The notes beneath the pieces are model-generated. The model searched no databases. It was given only the letters and a program-made list of their open reading frames with translations, and had not been told where the DNA came from. From NCBI RefSeq assembly GCF_000517265.1, contig NZ_AYSJ01000002.1, positions 372,247 through 436,246 on the forward strand: a DNA stretch of 64,000 nucleotides, given 5' to 3'. Position numbers and translations under genes: made by a program. Below are positions 1-8,350 of this stretch, in pieces. Positions within the stretch are counted from its first letter, which is position 1; each line of letters opens with the position of its first letter. The DNA is from Photorhabdus khanii NC19 (GTDB taxonomy: Bacteria > Pseudomonadota > Gammaproteobacteria > Enterobacterales > Enterobacteriaceae).

Positions 1-77
1 GCTGGTTCGAGTTAGAAGTCAGTCGCGTTATCTCGTTACATCAGATGAGAAAACAACAAAAAAAAGTCCAACTCTGA
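1..77 (+). CDS. 3' end of an LcrR/PcrR-like T3SS gene (partial)
   Basis: An open frame enters from the left edge and stops with TGA at 75-77, giving the tail WFELEVSRVISLH and then a basic end. The position just upstream of lcrG is where lcrR/pcrR lies in Yersinia and Pseudomonas, and the residues resemble what I recall of the LcrR C-terminus. Only 24 residues are visible. A second frame runs to the TGA at 117-119, but it has less protein-like content. The assignment rests mainly on gene order. Confidence 0.45.
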   Translation, partial: WFELEVSRVISLHQMRKQQKKVQL

Positions 78-117
78 CAGGAAGAATCAATATCTCTCTT
101 TATTATAGGAGTCACTG

Positions 118-396
118 ATGCAAGAGGAACCCAATGCCAAAGTATTGCAAGCAGCTGAGGAAGCCATTAAGGACAGTGATCACAGACTGCAATTGTTACA
201 GGAGATGTGGCAGTCTCTGGGCATCAACCCAAATGTGGGGGCAGAACTGTTTGGTCATACTGACGTTACTTTGGTTCAGAGTGCTGAGCAAGAGTTGCTG
301 ACAGAAGTTAATCGCTTACGAAGCAACCATCCTCACTCTTTAGAAGAGGGAAAGCGTTTCCGTCGCCCACCTCGTATGCGTGGCATTATTGTATAA
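118..396 (+). CDS. lcrG: LcrG/PcrG-like T3SS needle-tip chaperone and secretion gate
   Basis: A 92-aa, mostly helical, charged protein. LcrG family members bind LcrV in the cytosol and help block effector export until host contact. The family feature seen here is a helical N-terminal half followed by a basic, Pro/Arg-rich tail (RFRRPPRMRG). The usual length is 95-98 aa. A Shine-Dalgarno-like TAGGAG precedes the ATG. It is the first complete gene of the lcrG-lcrV-lcrH-yopB-yopD operon, and its stop lies just upstream of the lcrV start used here. Confidence 0.85.
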   Translation: MQEEPNAKVLQAAEEAIKDSDHRLQLLQEMWQSLGINPNVGAELFGHTDVTLVQSAEQELLTEVNRLRSNHPHSLEEGKRFRRPPRMRGIIV

Positions 397-406
397 GGAT
401 TTGAAG

Positions 407-1333
407 GTGGAAATTAAACCATATCAAAATGACCCACAGCTTTTCTGGAGCAGTCTGAAAGATGTTTCTCTGGATCAACTACGGGGTTCTAAATCTTCGA
501 AGCTTGATGAACTGGTTAATCTTATTATTGATAAGGGAATCAAGATTGAATCTGGTTCTGATGTTATCACTAACGATAAAGAACTTCTGAAAAAGCTGAT
601 TGCCTATTTTCTGCCAGCGGATGCTATTGTCAAAGATGGTCATTTAGATAGCCAAATAAAGAATGGAATCAAGGATCTTAAATCCTTCTTGGATAGCACG
701 ACATTAAAAACTTGGACATTAAGAGATTTTCTGGCTGCTGTTCATTTTAATTTAACGCCGGATCGTCTTGATGATGATGTAATCGATATATTTGTTTCTG
801 TTATGTCAGGCCATGATAAAAAACGACTTGAGTTACGTGATGAACTGGCGGCATTGACCGCAGAACTAAAGATTTACAGTGTTATTCAGTCGGAGATTAA
901 CAAGAAATTAGCGGCTGATAAGAATCAAGAGCTTTTTATTAATGATGAAAAATCCTTCAACCTGCTGGACCATGAGAAATACGGTTTTAGTGATAAGGCT
1001 ACTTTTGAGAATAGTGCTGAATGTAAGTTGTTGAGTAAGATGTTCCCTAAATCAAAAGAAATTTCTATTAGGGATTTCTTAGAAAGCCCTAATAAGCAAA
1101 GTGGAGCTATGACAGGTCTGGAGACATCATATAAATATGATAAGGATAATAACAAACTGGCTAACTTTTCTACTTCGGTCAACGATCGCGTAAATCCACT
1201 AAACAATACTGTCCAGGAAAAAACCACGCGTTTAAATGACGTGAGTTCTCGCTACAACGCTGCTATTGAAGCGTTAAACCGTTTTATCCAGAAATACGAC
1301 AGCATTATGCGTAATATTCTCGGCGCAATTTAA
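407..1333 (+). CDS. lcrV: LcrV/PcrV-like needle tip protein (V antigen)
   Basis: The protein forms the tip complex of the injectisome needle and scaffolds insertion of the YopB/YopD pore. It aligns along its length with Yersinia LcrV. Conserved blocks include LLKKLIAYFLP near residues 60-70, ELAALTAELKIYSVIQ near 145-160, and a C-terminal helix with AIEALNRFIQKYDS, the coiled-coil arm. I chose GTG at 407 because AAGGA at 395-399 lies 7 nt upstream and the product then begins EIKPYQNDPQ, matching the LcrV N-terminus. A longer frame from GTG at 380 would overlap lcrG and has no visible ribosome site. The product is about 308 aa, close to the family length. Confidence 0.93.
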   Translation: MEIKPYQNDPQLFWSSLKDVSLDQLRGSKSSKLDELVNLIIDKGIKIESGSDVITNDKELLKKLIAYFLPADAIVKDGHLDSQIKNGIKDLKSFLDSTTLKTWTLRDFLAAVHFNLTPDRLDDDVIDIFVSVMSGHDKKRLELRDELAALTAELKIYSVIQSEINKKLAADKNQELFINDEKSFNLLDHEKYGFSDKATFENSAECKLLSKMFPKSKEISIRDFLESPNKQSGAMTGLETSYKYDKDNNKLANFSTSVNDRVNPLNNTVQEKTTRLNDVSSRYNAAIEALNRFIQKYDSIMRNILGAI

Positions 1334-1342
1334 GGAATAATT

Positions 1343-1852
1343 ATGGAGCACCAAGAAACACCTACCACTTCTGACCAGTACGCACAAGAATTGGAGTCCT
1401 TTCTTCACGACGGCGGTACCCTTGCCATGTTGAAGGATGTCTCCAGTGATACGCTGGAACAGCTTTATTCATTAGCGTTCAATCAGTACCTGTCAGGTAA
1501 ATGGCAGGATGCGCATAAGATATTCCAGGCCTTATGCATGTTGGATCATTATGACTCCCGGTTTTTTCTTGGGCTGGGGGCATGCCGTCAGGCAATGGGA
1601 CAATTGGAGCAGGCGATTCAAAGTTATAGCTACGGAGCGATGCTTGATATTAATGAGCCTCGCTTTCCATTTCATGCTGCTGAATGTCTCCTGCAATTAG
1701 GAGAGCTTGATGGGGCCGAGAGTGGCTTCTACTCGGCTCAACAGCTTGCGGCAGCTTTGCCGGAACAGGCTGCTTTGGCTGCCAGTTCTAGCGCAATGTT
1801 AGAAGCCATCACAATAAAAAGGACTCAGGAAGATGACTCTGATAGCAAATGA
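1343..1852 (+). CDS. lcrH: LcrH/SycD/PcrH-like class II T3SS chaperone
   Basis: A 169-aa TPR chaperone that holds the translocators YopB and YopD in the cytoplasm and, in Yersinia, takes part in YopD-dependent translational control. Three tetratricopeptide repeats are visible: around residues 50-65 (YSLAFNQYLSGKWQDA), 70-100 (FFLGLGACRQAMGQLEQAI) and 104-135 (FPFHAAECLLQLGELDGA). An AAGGA sequence lies 8 nt before the ATG. Its end overlaps yopB by 20 nt, so the chaperone and its client are probably translationally coupled. Confidence 0.94.
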   Translation: MEHQETPTTSDQYAQELESFLHDGGTLAMLKDVSSDTLEQLYSLAFNQYLSGKWQDAHKIFQALCMLDHYDSRFFLGLGACRQAMGQLEQAIQSYSYGAMLDINEPRFPFHAAECLLQLGELDGAESGFYSAQQLAAALPEQAALAASSSAMLEAITIKRTQEDDSDSK

Positions 1853-3029
1853 ACACCAAGTTCCTCTATTGCGAGGCGGTTTTCAGGTTGATGATATCCC
1901 TGTGGCTACACCTCCTAAAGAGGATTATCGCGTTACGCCTAGCCAGGCAGGTAACGTATCGTCTGATGTAGCTAAGTTACGAGGGGTATCATTGCCGGAA
2001 CCATTAGCAGTGAGTAATACTCGTCTTGATGTTCAGCAACAAGGGAAAATAGCTAGTCTGGTCGCATCGGTTACGCAAGGAGCTTTGTTGGCAACAGGAC
2101 TGACAACAAAGCTGACAGCAGAGTTGAAAGAAACTTCGCGGTTGGCCTCTTTGGTGATGTCCTCACTTGCGGAATTAGAAATTGAACTGGGCAAACTGAC
2201 CAGTGAGATCGAGCGTACTCAAACGAAGCTCAATATCCAGAATATCCAGCGGGCGCGTCAGGAAAGCTTGCAGAAAATGGATGAGAACCAGCAGAAGATC
2301 AAAGAAGCAGAAAATTCTGCTAAAGAGGCGCAAAAATCTGGGTTGTTTTCCAAAATCTTCGGTTGGATCAGTGCGATTGTCTCAATTGTGGTCGGGGCGA
2401 TCATGGTTGCTACTGGGGTTGGTGCGGTAGCAGGCGCTATGCTGATTGCCGGAGGGGTAATGGGTGTGGTGTCTCAGGGGCTACAACAAGCGGCTCAGGA
2501 CGGTTTAATCAGCAAGGAAACCATGAAGTGGCTGGGGCCAGTAATAACTGCGATTGAGGTTACGATGGCGGTGGCAGCAGCGGTAGTCAGTTTCGGTGGT
2601 TCAGCCGCTGGCTTGATAGCCAAAATGGGCGCTAAGATGGGCGTTAAAGTGGCTGAGGTGACGGCTAAGATGGCAGTAAAGGCTGCAGAGCTTTCGGCAA
2701 AAGTCGCCGGTACAGCGGCTAATGCAGCTAATACTTTGTCTCGTAGTGTGAAAGTAGGTATTCAGGTGAGTGACGTGGTTGTTGATTTAGCTAATGGTGG
2801 TGCTCAAGCTGCCAATTTTGCGTTCCAGAGTAAAGCGGCTAATCGACAAGCAGATGTACAACTTTCACGTAGCGAATTGACGGCATTCCAGGCTGTTATG
2901 GATAAGCTTAAAGAGGAACTGTCCCAGATGGTGGAATCTTTCCAACATGTAATGGAGATGGTTTTTCAGATGCTCAATGCTAGGGGTGACATGATGAACA
3001 ATCTTGCCAGCCGACCTCATGGAATTTAG
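1833..3029 (+). CDS. yopB: YopB/PopB/LopB-like T3SS translocator (large pore subunit)
   Basis: A 398-aa pore-forming translocator inserted into the host membrane with YopD. It has a coiled-coil region near 105-165, then two hydrophobic hairpin segments: about 178-215 (FGWISAIVSIVVGAIMV followed by an Ala/Gly-rich run) and about 238-262 (ITAIEVTMAVAAAVVSFGGS). An amphipathic Ala/Lys-rich repeat follows at 262-300, with coils at the end. The family is typically about 390-400 aa. AAGGA is present upstream of the ATG. Photorhabdus literature calls this gene lopB. It lies directly after its chaperone gene lcrH. Confidence 0.93.
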   Translation: MTLIANEHQVPLLRGGFQVDDIPVATPPKEDYRVTPSQAGNVSSDVAKLRGVSLPEPLAVSNTRLDVQQQGKIASLVASVTQGALLATGLTTKLTAELKETSRLASLVMSSLAELEIELGKLTSEIERTQTKLNIQNIQRARQESLQKMDENQQKIKEAENSAKEAQKSGLFSKIFGWISAIVSIVVGAIMVATGVGAVAGAMLIAGGVMGVVSQGLQQAAQDGLISKETMKWLGPVITAIEVTMAVAAAVVSFGGSAAGLIAKMGAKMGVKVAEVTAKMAVKAAELSAKVAGTAANAANTLSRSVKVGIQVSDVVVDLANGGAQAANFAFQSKAANRQADVQLSRSELTAFQAVMDKLKEELSQMVESFQHVMEMVFQMLNARGDMMNNLASRPHGI

Positions 3030-3040
3030 GGAATAAAAAG

Positions 3041-3925
3041 ATGAATACTATTGATAGCTTTAACGGTTCTCAGGCGATCACTTTCAGCAACACAACTGAT
3101 GTTGTGGTTGATAAAAATTCTGTCGCAACAACACATGAAGCCGCGATCCAGCAGTCGGAAAAAACCGGGCGTATGGATAAGGTTGATTTGATTGCACCAC
3201 GACAGGGCCTTGATCTCAGTCGGTTAGGTAATGTTAAGCAAGAATTGACTAGCACATTGGATATGATGTCGTTGCTTTTTGAGATCGCTAGGAAGATGCG
3301 TGAATTGGGTATCTTGCAGCGTGATACCGAAAACAAGGCAACTATTGATGCTCAGAAGTCACAAGTAGATGAGATGCGTCATAGTGCCAAGTTGACGATT
3401 GCTATGGCTGTTGTTTCAGGTGTAATGGCGTTTGGTTCAGCGTTGGTGGGTGGTTTCTCTGCTTTTAAAAATGGTCAGTCGATTAAGCAGCAGAAGACGC
3501 TGGACAATAATATTGCTGGTCGTAAAGAATTAATCGACATCAAGATGCAACAGTTGGGTAAGAGTAGCGATGCGGATCGGGTAGCGATTGGTAAAGTATG
3601 GGATACAGCGCAAGATGCTGACAAGAATGCTCTGAAATCTCTTACACTGGTTTTTGATAATCGTAACAGCAAGCAGCAGATCTCCAGTTCGGTGATGAAC
3701 GGTTTAAGAGATATGTCTAATAATGCAGTGCAGGTAGAACAAGGACTTTCTCAGGCCAAAGCCAAGGAACATGAAGTCGATGCGTCTGTTGCCCAGCATG
3801 AAAAACAAAAGAGTGAAGAGCAGATATCATTGAATAACAACTTTATGAAAGATGTCTTGCAGTTGTTGCAACAACTCTCTCAGAGCCATAATCAGGCATG
3901 GCGTGCGGCGGCTGGTGTGGTGTAA
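3041..3925 (+). CDS. yopD: YopD/PopD/LopD-like T3SS translocator (small pore subunit)
   Basis: A 294-aa partner of YopB in the translocation pore. A single transmembrane segment lies near residues 118-140 (LTIAMAVVSGVMAFGSALVGGF), and an amphipathic helix is near the C-terminus (MKDVLQLLQQLSQSHNQAWR). This is the architecture expected for PopD/YopD, with a usual length near 295-306 aa. It begins 12 nt after yopB, and a GC-rich hairpin follows, so it is probably the last gene of the lcrGVH-yopBD operon. In Yersinia the same protein also acts with LcrH as a regulator; that role is not visible from sequence alone. Confidence 0.92.
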   Translation: MNTIDSFNGSQAITFSNTTDVVVDKNSVATTHEAAIQQSEKTGRMDKVDLIAPRQGLDLSRLGNVKQELTSTLDMMSLLFEIARKMRELGILQRDTENKATIDAQKSQVDEMRHSAKLTIAMAVVSGVMAFGSALVGGFSAFKNGQSIKQQKTLDNNIAGRKELIDIKMQQLGKSSDADRVAIGKVWDTAQDADKNALKSLTLVFDNRNSKQQISSSVMNGLRDMSNNAVQVEQGLSQAKAKEHEVDASVAQHEKQKSEEQISLNNNFMKDVLQLLQQLSQSHNQAWRAAAGVV

Positions 3926-3960
3926 TCTTGGTAGCCGATAAACGTTGATATTGTAAGTAT

Positions 3961-3982
3961 GAGCGTCCAGAAAAGGGCGCTC
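3961..3982 (+). terminator. Hairpin after yopD
   Basis: GAGCGTCC and GGGCGCTC can pair over 8 bp, with one wobble, around a 6-nt loop, followed by AATTTGTT. The position 36 nt after the yopD stop fits an operon terminator, although the U-run is short. Confidence 0.6.
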
Positions 3983-4333
3983 AATTTGTTAATAACGCTT
4001 TGGTTTCTTTATCAGAACTTTGGTTTACCAAGGTTAGTATAAAACTAAGCTGACTAAGAGAACCTATCTCACGACAGTATTCACTTGAAATAGTCATCTT
4101 CGCAGGACATTTTATAGAGCAGAATGCGTTATAGAAAAAGCACTTCACCTATGATTTTGTACTCAGTTTACAATCACCAGAGTGACTTTTTTATTAAAAG
4201 AACTGTCTTTGAGTGACAGAGGCATAAAAGATGATGGTAGTAAACTAACTCCCTTTTCTGCGGGAGTAACCCGTTTGCTTAACCGCGCGGTAACTTCAAG
4301 TTTACCTGATTTCCTTCTCTGCGGGAGTAATCC
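3983..4333 (+). promoter_or_regulatory. Upstream region of exsCEB with a duplicated 12-bp motif
   Basis: No gene is visible in these 351 bases. CTGCGGGAGTAA occurs at 4258-4269 and again at 4319-4330, 61 bp apart, each inside a longer similar segment (CCTTYTCTGCGGGAGTAAYCC). The second copy supplies the GGGAG ribosome site of exsC; the first has no start codon after it. An A-rich patch followed by GTC and TGACA around 4195-4220 loosely recalls the ExsA site layout, but the spacing is not the Pseudomonas one and I do not claim an operator. Confidence 0.45.
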
Positions 4334-4777
4334 ATGGATGTGATAGTTATCATCAACCAAGTTTTGGCTGAATTTGCTGCCAAATTTGGTTTGCCACACC
4401 TAGCTTTAAATCATGAAGGTGTGGCTGCTCTCTGTTTTGATGAGCATCTTAACCTCTCTTTGATCTTAATTCCTGAACGTGACCAACTCGTTTTACAGGT
4501 AGATGTTGCTGATATCACTGCTGTCGGGGAAGGAATTTTCCGTCAGTTAGCCAGTTTTAATCGTCATTGGTATCAGTTTGATCTTCACTTTGGTTTTGAT
4601 GAATCAACTCAGATGGTACAGCTTTATCGGCAAATGTCAGCTAGTCGGCTGAGTCTAGCTGCTTTTGAGGAGAGCCTTTCGAGTATGTTGGATCATGTCG
4701 AGTTTTGGCAGGAGTTATTGCAGGCTCAACTTCCGACCGACTCTGAACTGAGTAAATCTCTGGGAATGAGAGTATGA
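4334..4777 (+). CDS. exsC: ExsC-like T3SS chaperone and anti-anti-activator
   Basis: A 147-aa acidic class I chaperone. In Pseudomonas, ExsC sequesters the anti-activator ExsD when the secreted ExsE is depleted, freeing ExsA to switch on the regulon. The match to ExsC is strong across the whole length. It includes GEGIFRQLASFNRHW near residues 55-70, FDLHFGFDE near 76-84, LDHVEFWQ and the C-terminal GMRV. The start is fixed by GCGGGAG 7 nt before ATG. It overlaps exsE by 4 nt (ATGA), showing coupling of the two binding partners. Confidence 0.93.
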   Translation: MDVIVIINQVLAEFAAKFGLPHLALNHEGVAALCFDEHLNLSLILIPERDQLVLQVDVADITAVGEGIFRQLASFNRHWYQFDLHFGFDESTQMVQLYRQMSASRLSLAAFEESLSSMLDHVEFWQELLQAQLPTDSELSKSLGMRV

Positions 4778-5007
4778 AAATTGATAATTCATTACCTATT
4801 CATTTAACAAACGTATCTCATGAGAATGACAATCTTTGTTGTGGTCGCCGGGTTATACCTGGGCATGTACCGCAAAATGTTCATGAGCCGCTTTCTGTGG
4901 TATTGAGTAGAGGTCTTGTAATAGAGCTTGAACATGAGATGGCATTACAGCGCTTGTTGGATGGGCAGCATACCCCGTTATCACAACGTAGAATCAGCTT
5001 GTTATGA
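4774..5007 (+). CDS. exsE: ExsE-like secreted T3SS regulator
   Basis: A 77-aa small protein starting MKI. It carries the C-terminal pattern ALQRLLDGQHTPLSQR, which corresponds to ALQRL-DG-TPL--R in Pseudomonas ExsE. ExsE binds ExsC inside the cell, and its export through the injectisome releases ExsC and so couples secretion to transcription. It lies between exsC and exsB, overlapping both by 4 nt, exactly the Pseudomonas order. Similarity in the N-terminal half is low, as expected for this family. Confidence 0.82.
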   Translation: MKIDNSLPIHLTNVSHENDNLCCGRRVIPGHVPQNVHEPLSVVLSRGLVIELEHEMALQRLLDGQHTPLSQRRISLL

Positions 5008-5390
5008 TCAAAATAGGGCTATTGCTGTGTTTGCTGATTACCGGATGTGTCAGTGAGGTAATCAAGAATGACGCATCACCGTTGATTGAGGGGGATGTAA
5101 CCATGCCAGTTTCTCTGCCCAGAACAGCAAATATTGAGCTGTCATTGTTTACTGTTGTTGAAGGAAAAGTATTGATAGTGGGTGAGATGAATTATCGCCT
5201 GGATATGTTACCTCTCATTTTTTCTATGCGTTTAAATCCACAGTTTTCCCATGATGAGTTGTTTTTAAGAACCCGCCTGCGCTGGGATGGGAAACGAGCG
5301 GTACAAGCAAAGAGTCAACAACGAATCGTGACAGGAAAAAGAATTGTAGTGCAATTGTCTCTTTTTCCTTGTTATCCAGAGTGTCTATGA
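5004..5390 (+). CDS. exsB: ExsB/YscW-like outer-membrane lipoprotein pilotin
   Basis: A 128-aa lipoprotein with a short signal sequence and lipobox around residues 8-15 (LLITGC). ExsB (YscW in Yersinia) pilots the secretin YscC/PscC to the outer membrane. The body has beta-strand patterning (GKVLIVGEMNYRLDMLPLIFSMRL) and a C-terminal two-cysteine segment (FPCYPECL). It overlaps exsE by 4 nt. In Pseudomonas exsA follows directly, but here no coding sequence follows for more than 900 bp, so the activator gene must be elsewhere or absent. Confidence 0.8.
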   Translation: MIKIGLLLCLLITGCVSEVIKNDASPLIEGDVTMPVSLPRTANIELSLFTVVEGKVLIVGEMNYRLDMLPLIFSMRLNPQFSHDELFLRTRLRWDGKRAVQAKSQQRIVTGKRIVVQLSLFPCYPECL

Positions 5391-6325
5391 GCCTGAGTAG
5401 TCAATATCTTGGGCTGTTTAATTTACATTATCTTATATTGAATGATTTCATGGGATATTTTCTTGTTTATATTATCTAATATATAATTTAATTAATTTTC
5501 AGTATTAAATATCTATGCAGTAATACGCTGTGTGAATTGCTATCTTTATATTTTTACATTTCATGTTCAAGATTGAATAGTCTCGCTGATAATATGTTAT
5601 TAAATCCATTTAGTCATGTATGGGATAAGAATAATATATAACATAAGCCATTTTAAATATCCTTGTTTGAAGTTAATATCAATCTTAATTATTTAAAATT
5701 CAATAAACTAATATTTTTATCAAAATATCGATAAATAAAAAATCTACCAAAATTGGTATTGCGATATCTGGAATGTTGATTAATAAATGGTATTATTTGT
5801 TAGGTGCTCTTTACAAATTAATACAATGACTTTCTTTATATTCTTATCCTAATATTTATATTACAAACGAAAGGCGTGATTGTTTTTACTTCTTTTATAT
5901 CAGAGTATTTATTCATATTAAGGCGATTTTTGAAAATAAGGTATTCTTACCCAAAATTGACATGCTAAAATACCAGGATAATGACATTAATAGTGGGTAG
6001 AGAGGTGGATCATAAAATTTATCTGATAAAGATATGACTGTTTAATCATTGCAACTTTATTCTGTCTTATTTACTAGTTTATTTATATTGGTTCAATAAA
6101 ATTGAGTTGTTATGGCTATCGTTACATGAAGCAGTAACATGTAAATTTTCTATTTTTTTATTTTCATACTTCACTATTAACTATTTTAGTGAAATTTTTT
6201 AATTTGATCTACAAATCGCTCTTAAAATATTGTATGGTTTATGAATAGCAACGAGCAAAAGGCACATTTTTATCATGAAAATAATGTTTTTATTAAAAAC
6301 GATTAATACATTAGAGGGATTATAG
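5391..6325. other. AT-rich gene-free region between the T3SS and a glycosyltransferase
   Basis: 935 bases of very AT-rich DNA with no open frame that looks like protein. I see no RNA gene, insertion-sequence end or clear repeat. The composition suits a silenced (H-NS-type) accessory boundary. The last 80 bases presumably carry the promoter of the following glycosyltransferase gene; GAGGGA lies 8 nt before its ATG. Confidence 0.6.
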
Positions 6326-7315
6326 ATGTTTCAGTTTGATATTACTATTATTATACCTGTTTTTAATGATGAAGATAATATAGTCTATTTGCTAGATGCA
6401 ATATCTTCGCAAGAAAATATTAATTTTGAGGTCATTATTATTAATGATGGATCAACTGATAATAGCTTAGCGGTAATCAAGGAATATGAAAAAAGAGATA
6501 ATAGAATACGAATCTTCAATCAAGAAAATAGTGGTGTCTCAATAGCTAGAAATTGTGGCATAAAATATTCTAGAGGTGAGTGGATCTTATTTGTTGATAG
6601 TGATGATTGGTTAAAACCACAAATATTAAGGAAATGGCTTGATCAAGCCCTTGAACAAAGATTAGATGTGTTAATTGGTAATGGCGTGAGTTTTACAGAA
6701 GATCCATTCTCACAAGAGAATAAAAGAATAACACGTAGACAGCCTTATGGTAGTGTGTTAACGGGTGAAGAATGGATAGAGTATTGTGTTAAATGTAGAG
6801 AATGGCCACATTTTGTTTGGTTACAACTGGTTAAAAAAGAATTGATTATAAATAACCAATTGAATTTTATAGAAAATACCCTCCATGAGGATATTTTATG
6901 GACAATTAATTTGTCACTTATAGCGAATCGAATCGGCTTCTGTGAGGAGCTATTGTATTGTTATCGACATAATCCAAAATCAATAACTCGATCAAAAGAA
7001 ATTAAAAAATTATATCATCGAGCTGACAGTTATATTACTGTAGTTGATTCAATTATTAAAATATCAAAAGGAATTAAATGTAAAAATTCGTTAAAAAGAT
7101 CACTTAATCGTCATGCAATAAGGGAGGTAGGAAGTTTTTTTATTTTGTATAGAAAAAAGATACAAGATCCTGCTTTAAAAAAATTGTTAGCGAAACGTTT
7201 TGTTCGCCAAATTGCTTTGAGCGATTTATTATTTGGTGCGCATAATTACCATGAAGTATGGTTTGTTATACGTTGTAATTTAATCTTATTATTAAATAAA
7301 TTCATTAATTGGTGA
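6326..7315 (+). CDS. Family 2 glycosyltransferase
   Basis: A 329-aa GT-A fold enzyme expected to transfer a sugar from a nucleotide-sugar donor to a surface polysaccharide or LPS acceptor on the cytoplasmic side of the membrane. The N-terminus has the family signature ITIIIPVFNDEDNI. The nucleotide-binding IINDGSTDNS lies near residues 38-50, and the DXD-type FVDSDDW near 90-96. A HEDILW motif near 185 matches the catalytic-base region of EpsJ-like enzymes. The gene is markedly more AT-rich than its neighbours and stands alone, suggesting horizontal acquisition. Donor and acceptor cannot be told. Confidence 0.88.
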   Translation: MFQFDITIIIPVFNDEDNIVYLLDAISSQENINFEVIIINDGSTDNSLAVIKEYEKRDNRIRIFNQENSGVSIARNCGIKYSRGEWILFVDSDDWLKPQILRKWLDQALEQRLDVLIGNGVSFTEDPFSQENKRITRRQPYGSVLTGEEWIEYCVKCREWPHFVWLQLVKKELIINNQLNFIENTLHEDILWTINLSLIANRIGFCEELLYCYRHNPKSITRSKEIKKLYHRADSYITVVDSIIKISKGIKCKNSLKRSLNRHAIREVGSFFILYRKKIQDPALKKLLAKRFVRQIALSDLLFGAHNYHEVWFVIRCNLILLLNKFINW

Positions 7316-7549
7316 CTACGATGTTCTGAATGTAAATTTCTCTGATGTAATTACTTGGTTGCTTCATAATTTATTGGAATAGATAACTCAACGTTTAACG
7401 CTGACGGTGAAGATTGTAAGATTAATGGGTTAACTGATTACTGGTGTAGCATTGTTCATTTTTTGTTACCATGTGATGTGTAAATTGCGTACGATACTGA
7501 AAAAGAAACCCAGCGTAGTATTTATAATCTCTTTACTAAGGATAGGATT

Positions 7550-8350
7550 ATGAGTCAATTTCACTGCAATAATATAACAATAGATTACAATGACAATGGA
7601 GTCGGTCCAATAACATTGCTACTGCTTCCTGGATGGTGTGAGCCTAAAACGGTTTTTATTCCATTTGAAGCGTTGGCTGAGGAAACTTTCAGAGTGATTA
7701 GTTTGGATTGGCGTAATCATGGGTTATCCTCCCAATCTGCATTGCCATTAACGCCAGAGATGTTGTTAAATGATGTTGTTTCTTTCATTAATTCATTAGA
7801 TATAGAACAGCTTATACTGGTCTCAGTTGCTCATGCCAGTTGGATTGCTGCCGATATAGCAGAGATAATGCCAGAGAGAGTATCTACACTCGTATTTCTT
7901 GATTGGATTATGACTAACCCTGATCCTGCATTTTTTCAGTCAATTAGCGATATACAAGATCCTGAAGATTGGATTTCAGCAAGAGATTCTTTATTTAATT
8001 TCTGGCTGGGGGGAGGAAATAATAAAATTGTTATGGATCATTTAGTTAAAGAAATGTCACAAATAGATTTCCCTGTGTGGGAGGCGGCCGGAAAGGCGAT
8101 AGTTGGAGCATATAGTAGATACGGCTCTCCCTTAGGACGATTGAAAATTTTTTCCGGAGGGCATCAATGTATTCATATTTATTCTTTGGACAGAAGTGAT
8201 AATTATTTACTTGAGCAGCAAAAATTTTCCTTCGAGCACTCATTCTTCCAGGTTAAGCGATTGGAAAATGCCAAGACCCATTTAGGGATACTTGAACAAC
8301 CTGAAGCGGTTTATCGTGTATTAAAAGACTTTATATTAAAGGCACAGTAA
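7550..8350 (+). CDS. Alpha/beta-hydrolase fold protein related to cofactor-free 2,4-dioxygenases (Hod/Qdo/AqdC)
   Basis: A 266-aa protein whose best recalled relatives are Hod and Qdo, which open the ring of 3-hydroxy-4-oxoquinolines (PQS-type molecules) with O2 and no cofactor. Shared features are LPGWCEP at 26-32, DW at 118-119, LFNFWLGG near 148-155, HLVKEMS near 164-170, AYSRYGSPL near 187-195, and the late catalytic His in KTHLG (H244). At the nucleophile elbow Hod has Ser-His, whereas here it is Ala94-His95. The Ser is dispensable in Hod chemistry but required for ester hydrolysis, so a dioxygenase-like role is more likely than an esterase. The substrate is unproven. Confidence 0.75.
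   Translation: MSQFHCNNITIDYNDNGVGPITLLLLPGWCEPKTVFIPFEALAEETFRVISLDWRNHGLSSQSALPLTPEMLLNDVVSFINSLDIEQLILVSVAHASWIAADIAEIMPERVSTLVFLDWIMTNPDPAFFQSISDIQDPEDWISARDSLFNFWLGGGNNKIVMDHLVKEMSQIDFPVWEAAGKAIVGAYSRYGSPLGRLKIFSGGHQCIHIYSLDRSDNYLLEQQKFSFEHSFFQVKRLENAKTHLGILEQPEAVYRVLKDFILKAQ

Noticed and set aside
380-406. Longer LcrV beginning at GTG 380
   Set aside because: It would overlap lcrG and lacks a ribosome site; GTG 407 has AAGGA at good spacing and matches the LcrV N-terminus.
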